A DNA stretch of 64,000 bases, taken from positions 1 through 64,000 of the forward strand of contig VCJN01002047.1 in assembly GCA_006384855.1 (NCBI GenBank), given 5' to 3'. How positions within the stretch are numbered: position 1 is the stretch's first letter; every line of letters begins with the position of its first letter. Shown piece after piece: positions 43,407 to 55,200 of this stretch. The position numbers and the translations under genes are program-made. The DNA comes from Tetraselmis striata (taxonomy: Eukaryota > Chlorophyta > Chlorodendrophyceae > Chlorodendrales > Chlorodendraceae). A model generated the notes under the pieces. It had not been told where the DNA came from and made no database searches. It was given only the letters and a program-made list of their open reading frames with translations.

Positions 43407-46400
43407 AGGAACATTCGTTCATTAAACATGTTATGTTGTTCACTTGTGAAAGTTGCCTTTTTTTTGAGCCATTTTGCACGAAATTCTCAAAACGCATGTT
43501 TTGGAGGCACAATTGCACAAAATCCCCTTGGTTGCACTCGATTTCACTATTTACCCGCGCAAAACGTGCAAAATTGGGCATGCGCAGAGCGGATGCGAGG
43601 AAAAACCTAAGTCAGGACGCGCGCCACCCCATCAATTCATTGCGTTTGACGTCGTATGATCGTGGGGCAAGCGTGCGAGGGGAAATACTTGAAGTGTCTA
43701 ATTGTTACAGTGCTCAAATCGCATTTTCTAATGGGCACGAGTAGCCAACACTCGCACCCCCCCCCCTCCCGCCCCCCACAAAGGCCCCTACAGATACGTA
43801 CGTACAACACCACTGTCTATCATTATATTGTCAACATGTCCAAAACGCACTTCTTCTCGTCTGCATTGAAGCGGTGGTCGTTGATGAGCAAAGTGGCAAA
43901 CAAGTTGCATTTGGTGAAACGCTTGGCCTTCGGAATCTTCACATGCGGAAACAATTGAAGCCACGCTCGGCGGAAGGAGGACCGAAATTGATGCGTGCTT
44001 CCCTAAATCAATTTGGGGACACAATGAAAGTTAGTGAATGTTGCCGATTGAAGTCAAATACCCATTACTAGGACCCGCGGAAAGGAAGCACTCACTGTTA
44101 CGATCCTTGCAGTCGGCAACATACATCAAGTTGTACACTCGGGACTTCCTCATCCAGCATGCATGGCAACTAGCATTGCGCTTGCCCGCCAGACACGGTT
44201 TAGTATGTATGCTCAAGCCTGCCGCTAGCGTAGGTATCATAACAACTTCACCTACTGTCGTACCTCGAACTATGGTAGGTACTGCCAGTCGCTAAGTAAC
44301 TATATATTTACAGCATGAGCTAGCAGCAGAAGGCGATATCAGAAAATCACCATAAAAAGTCGCTAAGTAACCGAACCCAGCATCATTACCCATGCATACT
44401 CGTACAGTGCTCGACATATTAACAATAGCGCGACAGTACTTGCTATAGCCGCGATGCCGCCAGTACTACTGTAGTAGTATAACACTTGTAGTAGTATAAT
44501 AATGTAGTCGCTCGTACAGGCCAGGCCAGGCCAGGACAGGGCAGAACGCCACGAGGTGCATCCAGGAGACCAGGACCCGCTCCGCAGGCAAGATAGCCCC
44601 CGACCGCGGTAAGGACTACCCGGTACCAGAAATAGCATAATAATTTACTCGCCAGCTACGGGCGGTAGTAGCAGCGACTACTAATAGTTACATGAGCTAG
44701 CTGCAAAGGGCACTCTAGCGACTACTGGTTTGGATTACAAAAGCAACTACTGGTACTACTTTTCTAGTACTACTTTTAGCAGCAGGTGGATTTGTTACTG
44801 TCCTTTTTGTAATTCACACCTGTACTGGTAGGGACGGCTTGCGAGGCCATACCATGTACTGATCGAGTACACGCGGTCATCGTCGTGCCACCTGCGTGCG
44901 CGGGGGCTGTCTTCAGATACCTGCGTCTCGTCCGTCTACAGGTATTTGCAGTTTCGCACAACTAGCGGCATTGACGACAACCAGCAGCGGCCTGCTCAGA
45001 CGCAAGCACTGTTATGGGCATGATCTCTCGGAGCTTAGGGGCTCGGGTGCCGTCGGGGTCGCGATGGGCAGTTGCAACTTTGTGATGGCGGGTCCAGCGG
45101 ACGCTACTACGCGGGCGCGCGGCATAGAATGATATGTATATAACGCTGTATATAACGCTGTGTATGTAACGTAGTTGTGTGTGACGACGCAACTACGATC
45201 GGGTGGCTCGGTCGCGCAATTTGTTCATCCACAGGTGTGTATCTGTTTATCTGTTCATTGCGTATGTGGTGTGGTATGATGTGCAACACAACCCCCTCGA
45301 GTCACCATGCGTCCGTCCACCGGATGGACGCACCATGCGTCCATCCACAGCATGGACGCACCATGCGTCCATCCACAGCATGGACGCATGGCGACTGTGG
45401 AGGGAAACGAATACCAAATCCGTATACCATGTTCGATAGGAAAGGAGCTCCTTACCTCAAAGCGAATATACTCGTTGATGTACTCAGTTATTTTTTTATG
45501 TGCCACGCGTCCATCCACAGGATGGACGCAAATATATTCCAGCCAGATAATAATAGCCTTGCTTGAAACGGAAAAGGAATGGACACACTCGGCTGAACTA
45601 ATAGAAGGCTAAAGTAATGAAAAGGCACTCGCCCGGAGCAAGGTTCCGTTGGGCCTCTTCCACAATTCCTGCTTCGACTCTTCGCGGGAATAAAGGTAGG
45701 AATTACCTTGAGCGGGGGATGGAGGAGACTCCTCCGGTTGGAGCGCGAGCTTGAGTCGGGCAACGAGGATATCGCGTGAGCGATTATGCCCCTCCGCATG
45801 CATCTCCTTACGGGTCTCGCGAACATCAAACAAGAATTCGTCGCGGCAACGTGCTTCCACCATCGTGGGTGCCGATGGGTCAAGGGGCGAGCCAATGAGT
45901 CGAAAGAGGCACTTGTTGCTTTTGCAACAAGGATGAACGGCCTTGCGGTCGAGCGTGTGAGTCAACAACAAACGCGCACGAGAGGATGCCCTCTTGGGTA
46001 TCGCGACGAAAGCTCAAACCGGCGGTCTTTCCTCCACCAATCGCGCCATCGCGTTGAATGTAGCGATACTCGGCTTGGCCAAGCTTACCGGAATTGCGAG
46101 GTTTATTTGGCACGACACAAGTGCGTGAATCGGCTTGGAAGATGAAGTGAGCGCCATCGGATAGGAAGGGGGAGGTGGGGATGAGCGACGGCGAGAGACT
46201 GTGAAATGAGAAGAACCTTGATGGTGGACCGCCCTACGATCGTCCTCAGTCAAACCTTGGGTGGTATTTCGGATTGTATGTTGACTCGTCGGTCAAAGGT
46301 TGCCCTCCATATCTGTGGTTGCGAGCACCCGGTCAACGCAAATCATATACCGATCAATCGCAGTACATCGTACAGTATGAATTTATTTATCGAACCAGTA

Positions 46401-47150
46401 CTACTGTAAAACTACACGAATTGATATGCTATACAATACATTCCGTAATACATCGAACGATATTAATCGGTATAATATTTATTATCATATATGCGCTCTT
46501 TCAGTACTTCGTGCTAAACCCCTGTGGCGGCGCCGCCGCCATCGGGCCCAATCTGCTGACCAAGGGCTGCTGACGAGAGTTCATAACTCACTTCTCCACC
46601 ACCCTCAACACCACCATCTACTTCCTCGCGAGCCTGCCCAGACATGTCCGCCGCGTTCCCGGTACGGACCGAGCCTTGCCATTTCCTTTGCCTGAACCTG
46701 ACATGTGGTTGGATGCGGTATCGTTCGCGACCGAGCAGGTCAAGCGCGGGATCAGGTCACCCCATCTGCCCAACGCCCCTATCGGTCAACCACCAGGTAA
46801 CGCTCATGGACCCACAATTTCGCACTTCGCCCAGCCTCGCCCACCTCAAATGACAAGAGTCGAGTCTTGCACCGCTAGCCTACCCACGCAACCTCGGGCT
46901 CTCTGTGTCTCCACATTGTTATATATGTTGTTGTACTGACCAATATGTGCCGATGGCGCTGCTATGCGCCTGCAGACGGCGGCCACTCGGCCGCCCGGCC
47001 TCATGCAATCCTCGATATCGAAGATATGGAACTCGCCATCGACAGCTCTACTCTGCGAATAGGAGTCCCACCTTGCTAGGGGCAAGAGTATACGTAACCA
47101 CCTGCAACTGAAACGCGGCAGGTGAGAGAGGCATCGTCCATCTTTTTTAG
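43407..47150 (-). mobile_element. DUF7869-type transposon, internally deleted inverted copy
   Basis: The reverse complement matches 20810-26763 at both ends, but the part corresponding to about 23945-26287 is missing. The deletion begins within exon 3 and ends near the last codons of exon 5, removing all transposase hallmark blocks. The region matching exon 1 (minus, start 46157) carries small indels that break the frame. An unrelated stretch of about 1 kb (44233-45255) replaces the start of exon 2. The copy is therefore non-coding, but its terminal regions are kept, as in non-autonomous derivatives. Confidence 0.8.
45305..45530. repeat. Palindromic minisatellite in deleted transposon copy
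   Basis: Three units of about 28 bp (CCATGCGTCCATCCACAGCA and TGGACGCA) at 45305-45390 and one isolated unit at 45508, at the places matching intron 1 of the intact copy. Confidence 0.85.
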
Positions 47151-47282
47151 CTAAATATGTATTTCAAGAGCCCTTGCTTTCAGTAGATGCCGGGTTTCAT
47201 ATATTAATGGACATTCTAAATATCTCATTTCCTCAGGGGTAATACATGGTATTTATTTGGTTTTGTAGTAGCCTGTTTGCCT

Positions 47283-48160
47283 GCGTCCATGCTGTGGATG
47301 GAAGCATGTGTCCATGCTGTGGATGGAAGCATGTGTCCATGTTGTGGATGGAAGCATGCGTCCATGCTGTGGATGGACGCATGCGTCCATGCTGTGGATG
47401 GAAGCATGTGTCCATGCTGTGGATGGAAGCATGTGTCCATGCTGTGGATGGAAGCATGCGTCCATCCACAGTGTGGATGGACGCAATGGTCCTAATCTAT
47501 TTGATCCATCTTAGCGCCTAAAGGCGGCCCGTATCCAGCGAGTACCCTACCGGTACCGGTACATGTGCCCATCCTATGGTTGGTCTAAGGATGTGCCCAT
47601 CCTTTGGATGGACCATCGCGTAGTCAGCGTAGTACATTGTCGCATTTATTTGTACTCGGTAGTAAGTATAGCGATTACCGGTACGGTACCTGTATAATTA
47701 TGCGTCCATGCTGTGGATGGACGCATGCGTCCATGCTGTGGATGGACGCATGCGTCCATGCTGTGGATGGACGCATGCGTCCATGCTGTGGATGGAAGCA
47801 TGTGTCCATGCTGTGGATGGAAGCATGCGTCCATCCACAGTGTGGATGGACGCAATGGTCCTAATCTATTTGATCCATCTTAGCGCCTAAAGGCGGCCCG
47901 TATCCAGCGAGTACCCTACCGGTACCGGTACATGTGCCCATCCTATGGTTGGTCTAAGGATGTGCCCATCCTTTGGATGGACCATCGCGTAGTCAGCGTA
48001 GTACATTGTCGCATTTATTTGTACTCGGTAGTAAGTATAGCGATTACCGGTACGGTACCTGTATAATTATGCGTCCATGCTGTGGATGGACGCATGCGTC
48101 CATGCTGTGGATGGAAGCATGCGTCCATGCTGTGGATGGACGCATGTGTCCATCCTGTCC
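47283..48160. repeat. Palindromic minisatellite with 369-bp tandem duplication
   Basis: 25-bp units (GTCCATGCTGTGGATGGAAG and CATGT) fill 47283-47485, 47701-47855 and 48069-48150. The block from 47488 (GGTCCTAATCTATTTGATCC) recurs at 47857 with a period of 369 bp, including CGGTACCGGT-type words. This lies just outside the deleted transposon copy, mirroring the array at 19930-20770 beside the intact copy. Confidence 0.85.
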
Positions 48161-48194
48161 TGTCCATCGCATGCCTACATCCTACTACGGATGA

Positions 48195-49190
48195 TGGGCC
48201 CCCGCGTAGTCAGCGTGGCACATTATCACTTTTGTTTGTACGACTGGTGTTAATGACAAAAGGGCAGTGAGAAATCCACCTATCTACTGCTAAATGCTAA
48301 GAGTGGTATTACTAGAAAATCAACACATCAAGCCGCCTAGCAGCGGCCCGGTCTTTGTACTGGTATAGCGATTAGTATGCCGGAATACCGTATCGGTACT
48401 CGTCTTTTACGGTACTTTCTACTACTAGTAGTTACTAGTGAAACTTCATTAAATTTAATCATGATGACGGCGCATTGCGGGTTTTTTGCGCTATTTATGT
48501 ATGCACTCACTCATTTTACGGTATGACAAGCATATTGGCGATAGCGTAATTACACTAAAAAGTAAAAAATAAGCAGAGCGAAACTCGAAATTCGGGCTCT
48601 GATGAGCAGCAGGTATTGTCAGCATGCTGCAAATAATTTCGGTTTCATGTACGGGACCGGGGTACCGTAAATCGTACTGCTTTTTAGGCAAGGTACGGTA
48701 CCGGTACCATACTTTTGATTATTTTGATGCAGTAAAACACTCATCGCTTTCGGCCGGGTTACAAGCTCATGGCCCTTTGAATATACGAGTGCGTGGCTGC
48801 AACAAGCCTCCTGTAGTGGCTTACAGGTAGTTGGCTATTTAGTCCAGAGTAGATCTTATGCTTCTATTCAAAATACGACAAAAACGCTGGATGTCTTTCG
48901 AGAGCAAAACTTGGAATGCGCTAATCTATGCTTAATACTCATAACAATCAACAATCGATTAACTCGTGCTAAGATAAATGACGGCAAGGGACGGAAATAC
49001 GAATAATGTTATTTCTCAATGTGTCCCTTTCGATAACCATTTTGCTTTATTATTGCAGCCTCCCGTATCGCCAAGGAGCACATACTTGCAAGCACTACAA
49101 GCCGATGTTGCCAGATCGAATCAAGGTAGGGGGAGATACCTCGGTCTGTGCAAAAATGGTTGTCGTGAGTAGATAGAAGCGCCAACCAAC
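48195..49190. other. No gene recognised
   Basis: AT-richer intergenic sequence with scattered GGTACCGGTAC words. No protein motif was seen. Confidence 0.4.
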
Positions 49191-49988
49191 GACCTAGGTG
49201 TCGATGCCGATACCGGCAATGCTGGGGGCTATCACGGTGATGATCATGATGCCGTTGTCTACCAGCGGCGAAGAGAAGGAAGATGGGGATGAATGTGATG
49301 ACGAGGACGAGGAGGAGGAGGAAGGCGGGCACTCCTCCGAGCCGGCGGATTCAGAGGAGGGTGATGATGCTTCCAGTGATAGTGATGATGATGCGCTGGG
49401 TGACTAAGCCGCTGCCGCAAGCAGCCCCAGTCATGTGTGCGCGTAGGCACTTGGGCGGCCGCGCCTATTTTCTAATTGAGAGCCGGCCATGAATACATGT
49501 GTAACAATGTGTCACCATAATTGGTTTCGGAGCATCTGCATATCATTCATGTCCTCGCTTCATGCCTTTCGGATGCATGACAAACATGATGGTTTCGAAG
49601 CTTGTCTAGGAGACTTTACTCTTGCATTGCTTGTATTACCATCCATGTGTTGCTGCATGGTAGCTTTGATCATACATGAAAATAGCAATGGCAATGTTAT
49701 TATGGTTTCAACATTTCTATTACAGACTTGGTTAGCTATAATTACTGACAGCGCCCACTACGTTACTTGGTAATACAGTACCAAGTTATATCCGTGATCA
49801 TCATCTGTACCAAGCTAAATCGGTGATCATCATGTTGCCCCATCCATGAAAGCCCGCCGGGGGCAAGACGTCGGCACTTAGATTATTTTGTGGCGCGTGT
49901 CTTGTCCCCTGAAAACAAGGGTTTTGAGGCCAACATTGCTTAACACCGCAACCATGAAACTTTTGACGAACCTAACATTTATTTTGAA
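49190..49988 (+). mobile_element. Acidic-tail element, copy 2 (inverted relative to copy 1)
   Basis: Matches 18488-19150 in reverse complement, ending at about 49988 where a different sequence starts. The frame ends EEGDDASSDSDDDALGD and stop, against EDDASSDADDDALGD in copy 1. Copy 2 has only a short GAG/GAC stretch where copy 1 has about 200 bp of TCC repeats. One GGTTTCGGAGC lies at 49523 and a variant GGTTTCGAAGC at about 49582. A frameshift upstream of the tail makes this copy unlikely to be coding. Confidence 0.65.
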
Positions 49989-50007
49989 CCTATGTTAAGG
50001 TAGACCT

Positions 50008-51014
50008 TTAGCATGCGCAGCATGGGGAGCCACGCCTCATCATTTGTTGCAGTTGTGCCGGCTCGGTCCGTTGCTTGGCTCCCCACTCAAAACCGATCGC
50101 CTCCATGCGACTCCACCGGTGTGCCGGCAGCCGCCCCTCCCGCTGGGCCTTCCGTTGCCGGGCCGCCCACTGCCGCAATGACGGGGAGGTTGGCCTTGCA
50201 ACGCGTGTGCACCTGGCATTCATTGCCCCCGTGACGCGATTTACGCCTCCGCAAACATGGCCTACCAGCTCAAGGCATGCCAGCGCGTCTCCTCAGGGTT
50301 CCACTCGAAGTTCAACGCCTCTAGCGCCGCAATACGCCCATCGCTACTCAGCTTATCTCTTCGTTTCAGCCCGCGTTGCTTGCTAACCGAGGCGGCCGCC
50401 CATGGGCGAATTGGCCTCGTACTCCAGTGGCACCATGCAGTGCCCCTCAGCTGCCGCTCGGAACGCCTTCCGCTGCTCCTGCATGTCTGGTCAGTGCGCC
50501 TCCAGCGAGCTCCTCTGAATGCCAAGCGCACAGAGCATCCATGCGTGCCGCGACAAGGTTGTTGCTGTCCCGCAAGTTGGGGATACCGCTTGACCCAGCG
50601 GCCCACGCACGGCCGGATTGGGCGCAACGTCATTCGACACGTGGCAATATGCCCCGGGTCCGCTAGGAAGCGGCGCAGCTCCTCTACGTGTTGCCACCAT
50701 AGCGCGTCGTCCTCGGGGGCATCCTACTCTCCGACCCCCTCGCGCTAGCTGCCAGTGCCAGCCCCAACGCATGACGCCTCGTCTCACTGACCAGAGAAGT
50801 GGGCGCCAAGCTTCGTTTCCAAGTTTGAAAGGGATGCTGCGGCAGCCACGTTGCCAGGGGAGCGCAGCTCGGCCGCATGAATCATGAAGCGGCGCATGAG
50901 AGACGTCGACACGCGGCGAGGAATGTCCCATTGTGGTAGTAGCGGCGGCGGCCCGGCGGCGGTGGTGATGACGGTAGCGGGCGAGAGCCCTGCGATGTTG
51001 GGACGATGTTGCAC
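50008..51014 (-). pseudogene. Helicase-associated (HA) repeat protein, broken
   Basis: Several HA-type repeats can be read on the minus strand across three frames with stops between them: NNLVAARMDALCALGIQ, then QRKAFRAAAEGHCMVPLEYE, KLSSDGRIAALEALNFEW and NPEETRWHALSW, and finally LRQWAARQRKAQREGRLPAH with WSRMEAIGFEWG. The repeating pattern G.L…R…L..L.F.W…W is that of PF03457-like domains, common in large algal families of unknown role, sometimes joined to helicases. The 3' end abuts the acidic-tail element at 49988. Confidence 0.55.
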
Positions 51015-52291
51015 TGGGAGAGCATCGTCCCGACCGGTCGGCGGCTGTCGGCTGCCGGCAAGGCGTCCGACGCTCTTAGCCCCAAGCGAGGTGCGCCTCC
51101 CTTGGATTATGCGGCGTGATGTCGTTGGTGTGCGCGTGAGTGCAGCGATACTGAGTCACTAGCGCATGTGTTGCCTAGAGAGTGGCCGTCGAAGCAGCAA
51201 TGTCGCCCCCATCGAATAGGTGGAGCGGCGGAATGAGGAAACACTGACGAGCGGCGCATTGCAAGTGATGTGGGCGGGTTGGTCGCAAGACCATCAACAT
51301 CCTGGCCGGCACAATATAAGAGCGCAACATTCCTTTCTAAACTAGGGCGTACCCGTACAATGTCAAAGTAGCCGCTAAGGATCCAATCGTCACTCGATGT
51401 GCGCTATTGTATTTACATGATGATGGGCTAGCCGCAAAAGGCAATCGCAAAATCACCCTAAAAAGGCTTTATCAATATTAATATCACTACTAGCGCGTAC
51501 GTGACTGAAACTCTAAATGGCGGTGCCTACCATGGCCGTGTTGTGCCACCCTTCTAGCGTTTTCCAATCATACTCTGTTGCTATTATCCGTGGACTGTTA
51601 TTTATCATCCTGTTATGCCTGTTATCCTAGTACTATCCTATTATCCTGTTAGCACTGCAAAGTTCCTTCGCAACAGACTGATAATGTGATCGTGATTATC
51701 ATCACTGAAATAATGTGAAATGGTAACTGTGATCGTGATATCATCCATGCGTAGTCGCTCTGGGCAGTAAATAAGATCCTTACAACCGGTACATCAGCGG
51801 CACTTGCTTATGGCGGTGATTTTTGAAACGTACTGTATATCCAATGTAAACGGTCAGGCTCGCCATAATCTACGGCTATATCAGCATATATTATGTATCA
51901 GCATATATTATGTATTATGGGATCAGGCATGCCCGAGAGCAACCCCCCCCCCCCCCCCCCCCCATCCAATAGTACATAATACCTATTCGGCACTGCTCTG
52001 TCGTCGCTTTATTTTAGATCCAGCACGGCGATGAAAGGCCGGGGGCTGAGCGCTCGGGGCGTAGAAGCCACACAGACTGACAGACTACCCTGAAATTCGG
52101 CCACTCCGATCGGTGCCGCACCGGTAGCGAGCACCAAGTCCCCCCCCCCCCCCCCCCCCCTCCAAGTCCCTCCTCCAGCAGACTCCAGACCGTCCGAAGG
52201 CCCTCGGCTGGCACCGCAAGGGCTGCGCGTCTCCGTGTCGCGGCGTAGGCTCCCCACCACTTGCCTCCCGATTCCCACACAAACGGCCGCG
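51015..52291. other. Upstream region of the histone deacetylase gene
   Basis: No gene recognised. Contains a palindrome-rich stretch of TATTATCC / CTGTTATCC words (51575-51650), C runs at 51944-51963 and 52140-52160, and presumably the promoter of the deacetylase gene. Confidence 0.4.
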
Positions 52292-55200
52292 ATGGCGAGG
52301 AGCGTGCCGGGGGTGATGATGGTGGCGACGACTGCTGCGCCATGCCGGTGGCGGAAGAGCAGCACGCTGCTTTCGCCGGCGGGCGGGCCTGGCCGCAGTG
52401 GCACGCGGCGTCCGCTCAACCGCTGCGCATCGGTGCCGGCGCGCGACGCGGAGCTGAGGCTGCCGCAGGGCTGGGAGCAGCGCACTCGGCTGCTCTACGC
52501 GGCATTGCCCAACCTGGAGCACGATAAGGAGGGGCACCCGGAGCAGGCCGCCCGGGTGCCCGCCATACTGGAGGCGCTGGAGCGCTATGGGCTGCGGGGG
52601 GAGGAGCTGGCGACACAGGTGCGCCGTGACTGGGGCGGCGGAAGGCGAGTCGGCGGGAGATGGCAATACAAGTGACTGAGTATCCGACAAAGCAATATAC
52701 TTGCCGGCGCGGTCGACAATCAGGGCGCTTACGGCTCCAGGTGTCCCCTGGCCCTCCGCCTTCCCCACTGATCCCATCCCCACGCTCGTCCGCCCTGTGT
52801 CGCAGGATATCCTTGAGCTGGCTACGCCGCGGATGGCCACGCCCGAGGAGGTCGCGGCCGTGCACATCCCAGCGTACACCACCGAGCTGCCCAACGTCTG
52901 CCGGTCCAAGGTGCGCTGCGGCATGGGCTTTACGACTGTCGCAATACTCCCCGCCGCCTCCGCCGGCCGAGATTTAGGCCGAGCTCACTCGCCGCGTGCC
53001 CGGTAGGGGCCGGGCGTGCTCGAGGGCGGGGGGCCGACATACTTCACGGAAGGATCCGCCAGCGCGGCATTCCTCTCCGCGGGCGCGGGCATCCAGCTGG
53101 TGGACGGCGTGGTGGCGGCATCGCGCGCCAGGGCCGCAGGCGACGGCGCTGGGGCGGCCGGCTTCGGAGTCTGCCGGCCGCCAGGTGCGTCCCGGGCCGC
53201 CTGGGCTCGACTCAGCTCCAAATGAGCGCCCCCTGACACGCGCGCTCCCGCCCTCTCGGTGCCGCCTGCCTCGTGCCTCGTGCCGCACCGCTGGCCGTCG
53301 ATCTGGGCGGCTGCCTGACGCGCCATGGCGCCCTGTAGGCCACCACGCCATCCCGGCGGGTCCCATGGGCTTCTGCCTTTTCAACAACATCTCCGTCATG
53401 GCGCGCCACGCCCAGGTATGTGAGCGCGCCACCAATCCCCCCGCACAGGCAGCGGCGGCATCCCCAGCTCCCCAGGTCCGACGTTGGCATTGGCCCCAGC
53501 GGATCTCCCATGCGTTGGTTCCTGAGCGGCGCACCTCCATGCCACCGCAGAGCGCTCATGGGCTGAAGAACGTCATGATTTTCGACTTTGATGTGCACCA
53601 CGGTGGGAACACAGGCCCTCCCCCCCCCCCCCCCCGGCTCTCCTCACTGCCATTGCGGCGCCTCGCCGCGCCGCCTCATTGCTGTCCAATGCCGCGCCCC
53701 GTGACGCCTTGCGTAGGTAACGGCACGCACGATGCCTTCTACAAGGACCCCTCTGTGCTCTTCGTCAGCACCCATCAGGTGGCCCCACCTCACCAGCATC
53801 CTCTCCCCTCAATCCGCCTCAGCCCCCCCCCCCCCACCGTCCAGGGGCCGCATGCCTCGCCCCTGCGGCGGCCAAGTTAGCCCCTGCCCCCTCCCCACTG
53901 CCTCCCATTCAGGCGGGCGGCTACCCAGGCACGGGCCTGATGACGGAGGTGGGGGAGGGCGACGGGGAGGGCTACTCCATCAACCTGCCGCTCCCAGGTG
54001 CGCCGAGGTGGGGGTTGCGGGGAGGGGGGGGGGGGGGGGGGAGGGGCACCACGCTGCGCCACCGTGCAAGTGGGTTCCGGGGGGACGGGGCTGAGGTGCG
54101 CCTCACACGCACCACCAGGTGACAGCGGGGACTCCTCCATGCGGGCTGCCTTTGAGGAGGTGGTGCAGCCTGCCGCCATGCGCTTCAAGCCGGACATCAT
54201 CCTGGTGAGCCCCATGCATTAAAAGGGGGGGGGGGGGGGCAGTCAATACCCGCACAATCATTGGAACTACCCTCGCGTGCATTGGTAATAATGAACTGTT
54301 ACCACATCACTTGATTGGGTACCCGGGTCCCCGAAATAACGAAAGGTTTGCAGTGTGAAGAGGATATTCCCATGCTGTGCTTGCGCTGTGTTCCGAGAGA
54401 CTATGAGATGGGCGTAGGCACTCCGTCCTTCTTCACGCGGGGGGAAACAACAATGTCAATATGTAGCAAACCAAAACAAAATCACGGCTGCAGCATGCAA
54501 CAAGTGCATCGATAATTACGCAGAGTACTCAGATGTAGTTTGACTTCTTCATACGTTTATCCTCGTGATGAATGAGGCCCAGGGGGGGTTGGGGCAGAAT
54601 CGGTACTCATGAGGGGACCCAAAATGAGTTTCCAGGTACCGCAGCCGCGCCGCTCACTGTGTGCCCACCAAATGCCGCCGCGCATGCAGGTCTCCGCAGG
54701 CTACGATGCGCACTGGCGAGGTGCGCCTGTCCCCCCCCCCCCCCCCCCCCCTCCCTCTCCCGCCCCCCCTTCCTTCATCCTGATGCAATCTCGGGCCCAT
54801 CCTGAAACTAGCCTATCTGCCCAGGTGCGTGCGGAACGTTTACCGATGCGCGCGCGATAGGCAGTGCGAACTCGTTCCATTCGGTCGGAAAGGCGATTTC
54901 TGCCCATAGTGGCAACCTCCCAAGCATGTGCAGTGCGTCATGCATGAGTTGACTGGTCCGGCCGTGGTGGGAAACGCGTCAAAGTGCAATGCACCGTGAT
55001 AATAAAGCTCCTGCGCCGTCGTCGCCGTACGGTTAGCCGCCGCCGTCCGATCCTACTGGGTGCGCTGTGAGACTTCCACTTGGTCCGTATGCACGTGGTG
55101 TCACGTGTGCAGGTCACGGGTACATGGTGTGTGTATGATCGCAACACGACAGCCTGGCGGTGATTGCTGTGCAGATGCCGTCTGAGCGATCTGGGCATGT

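Noticed and set aside
47225-47864. Short repeat peptides (MLPSTAWTHASIHSMD type) at 47.2-47.9 kb
   Set aside because: Same reason: translated minisatellite, no independent evidence for expression.
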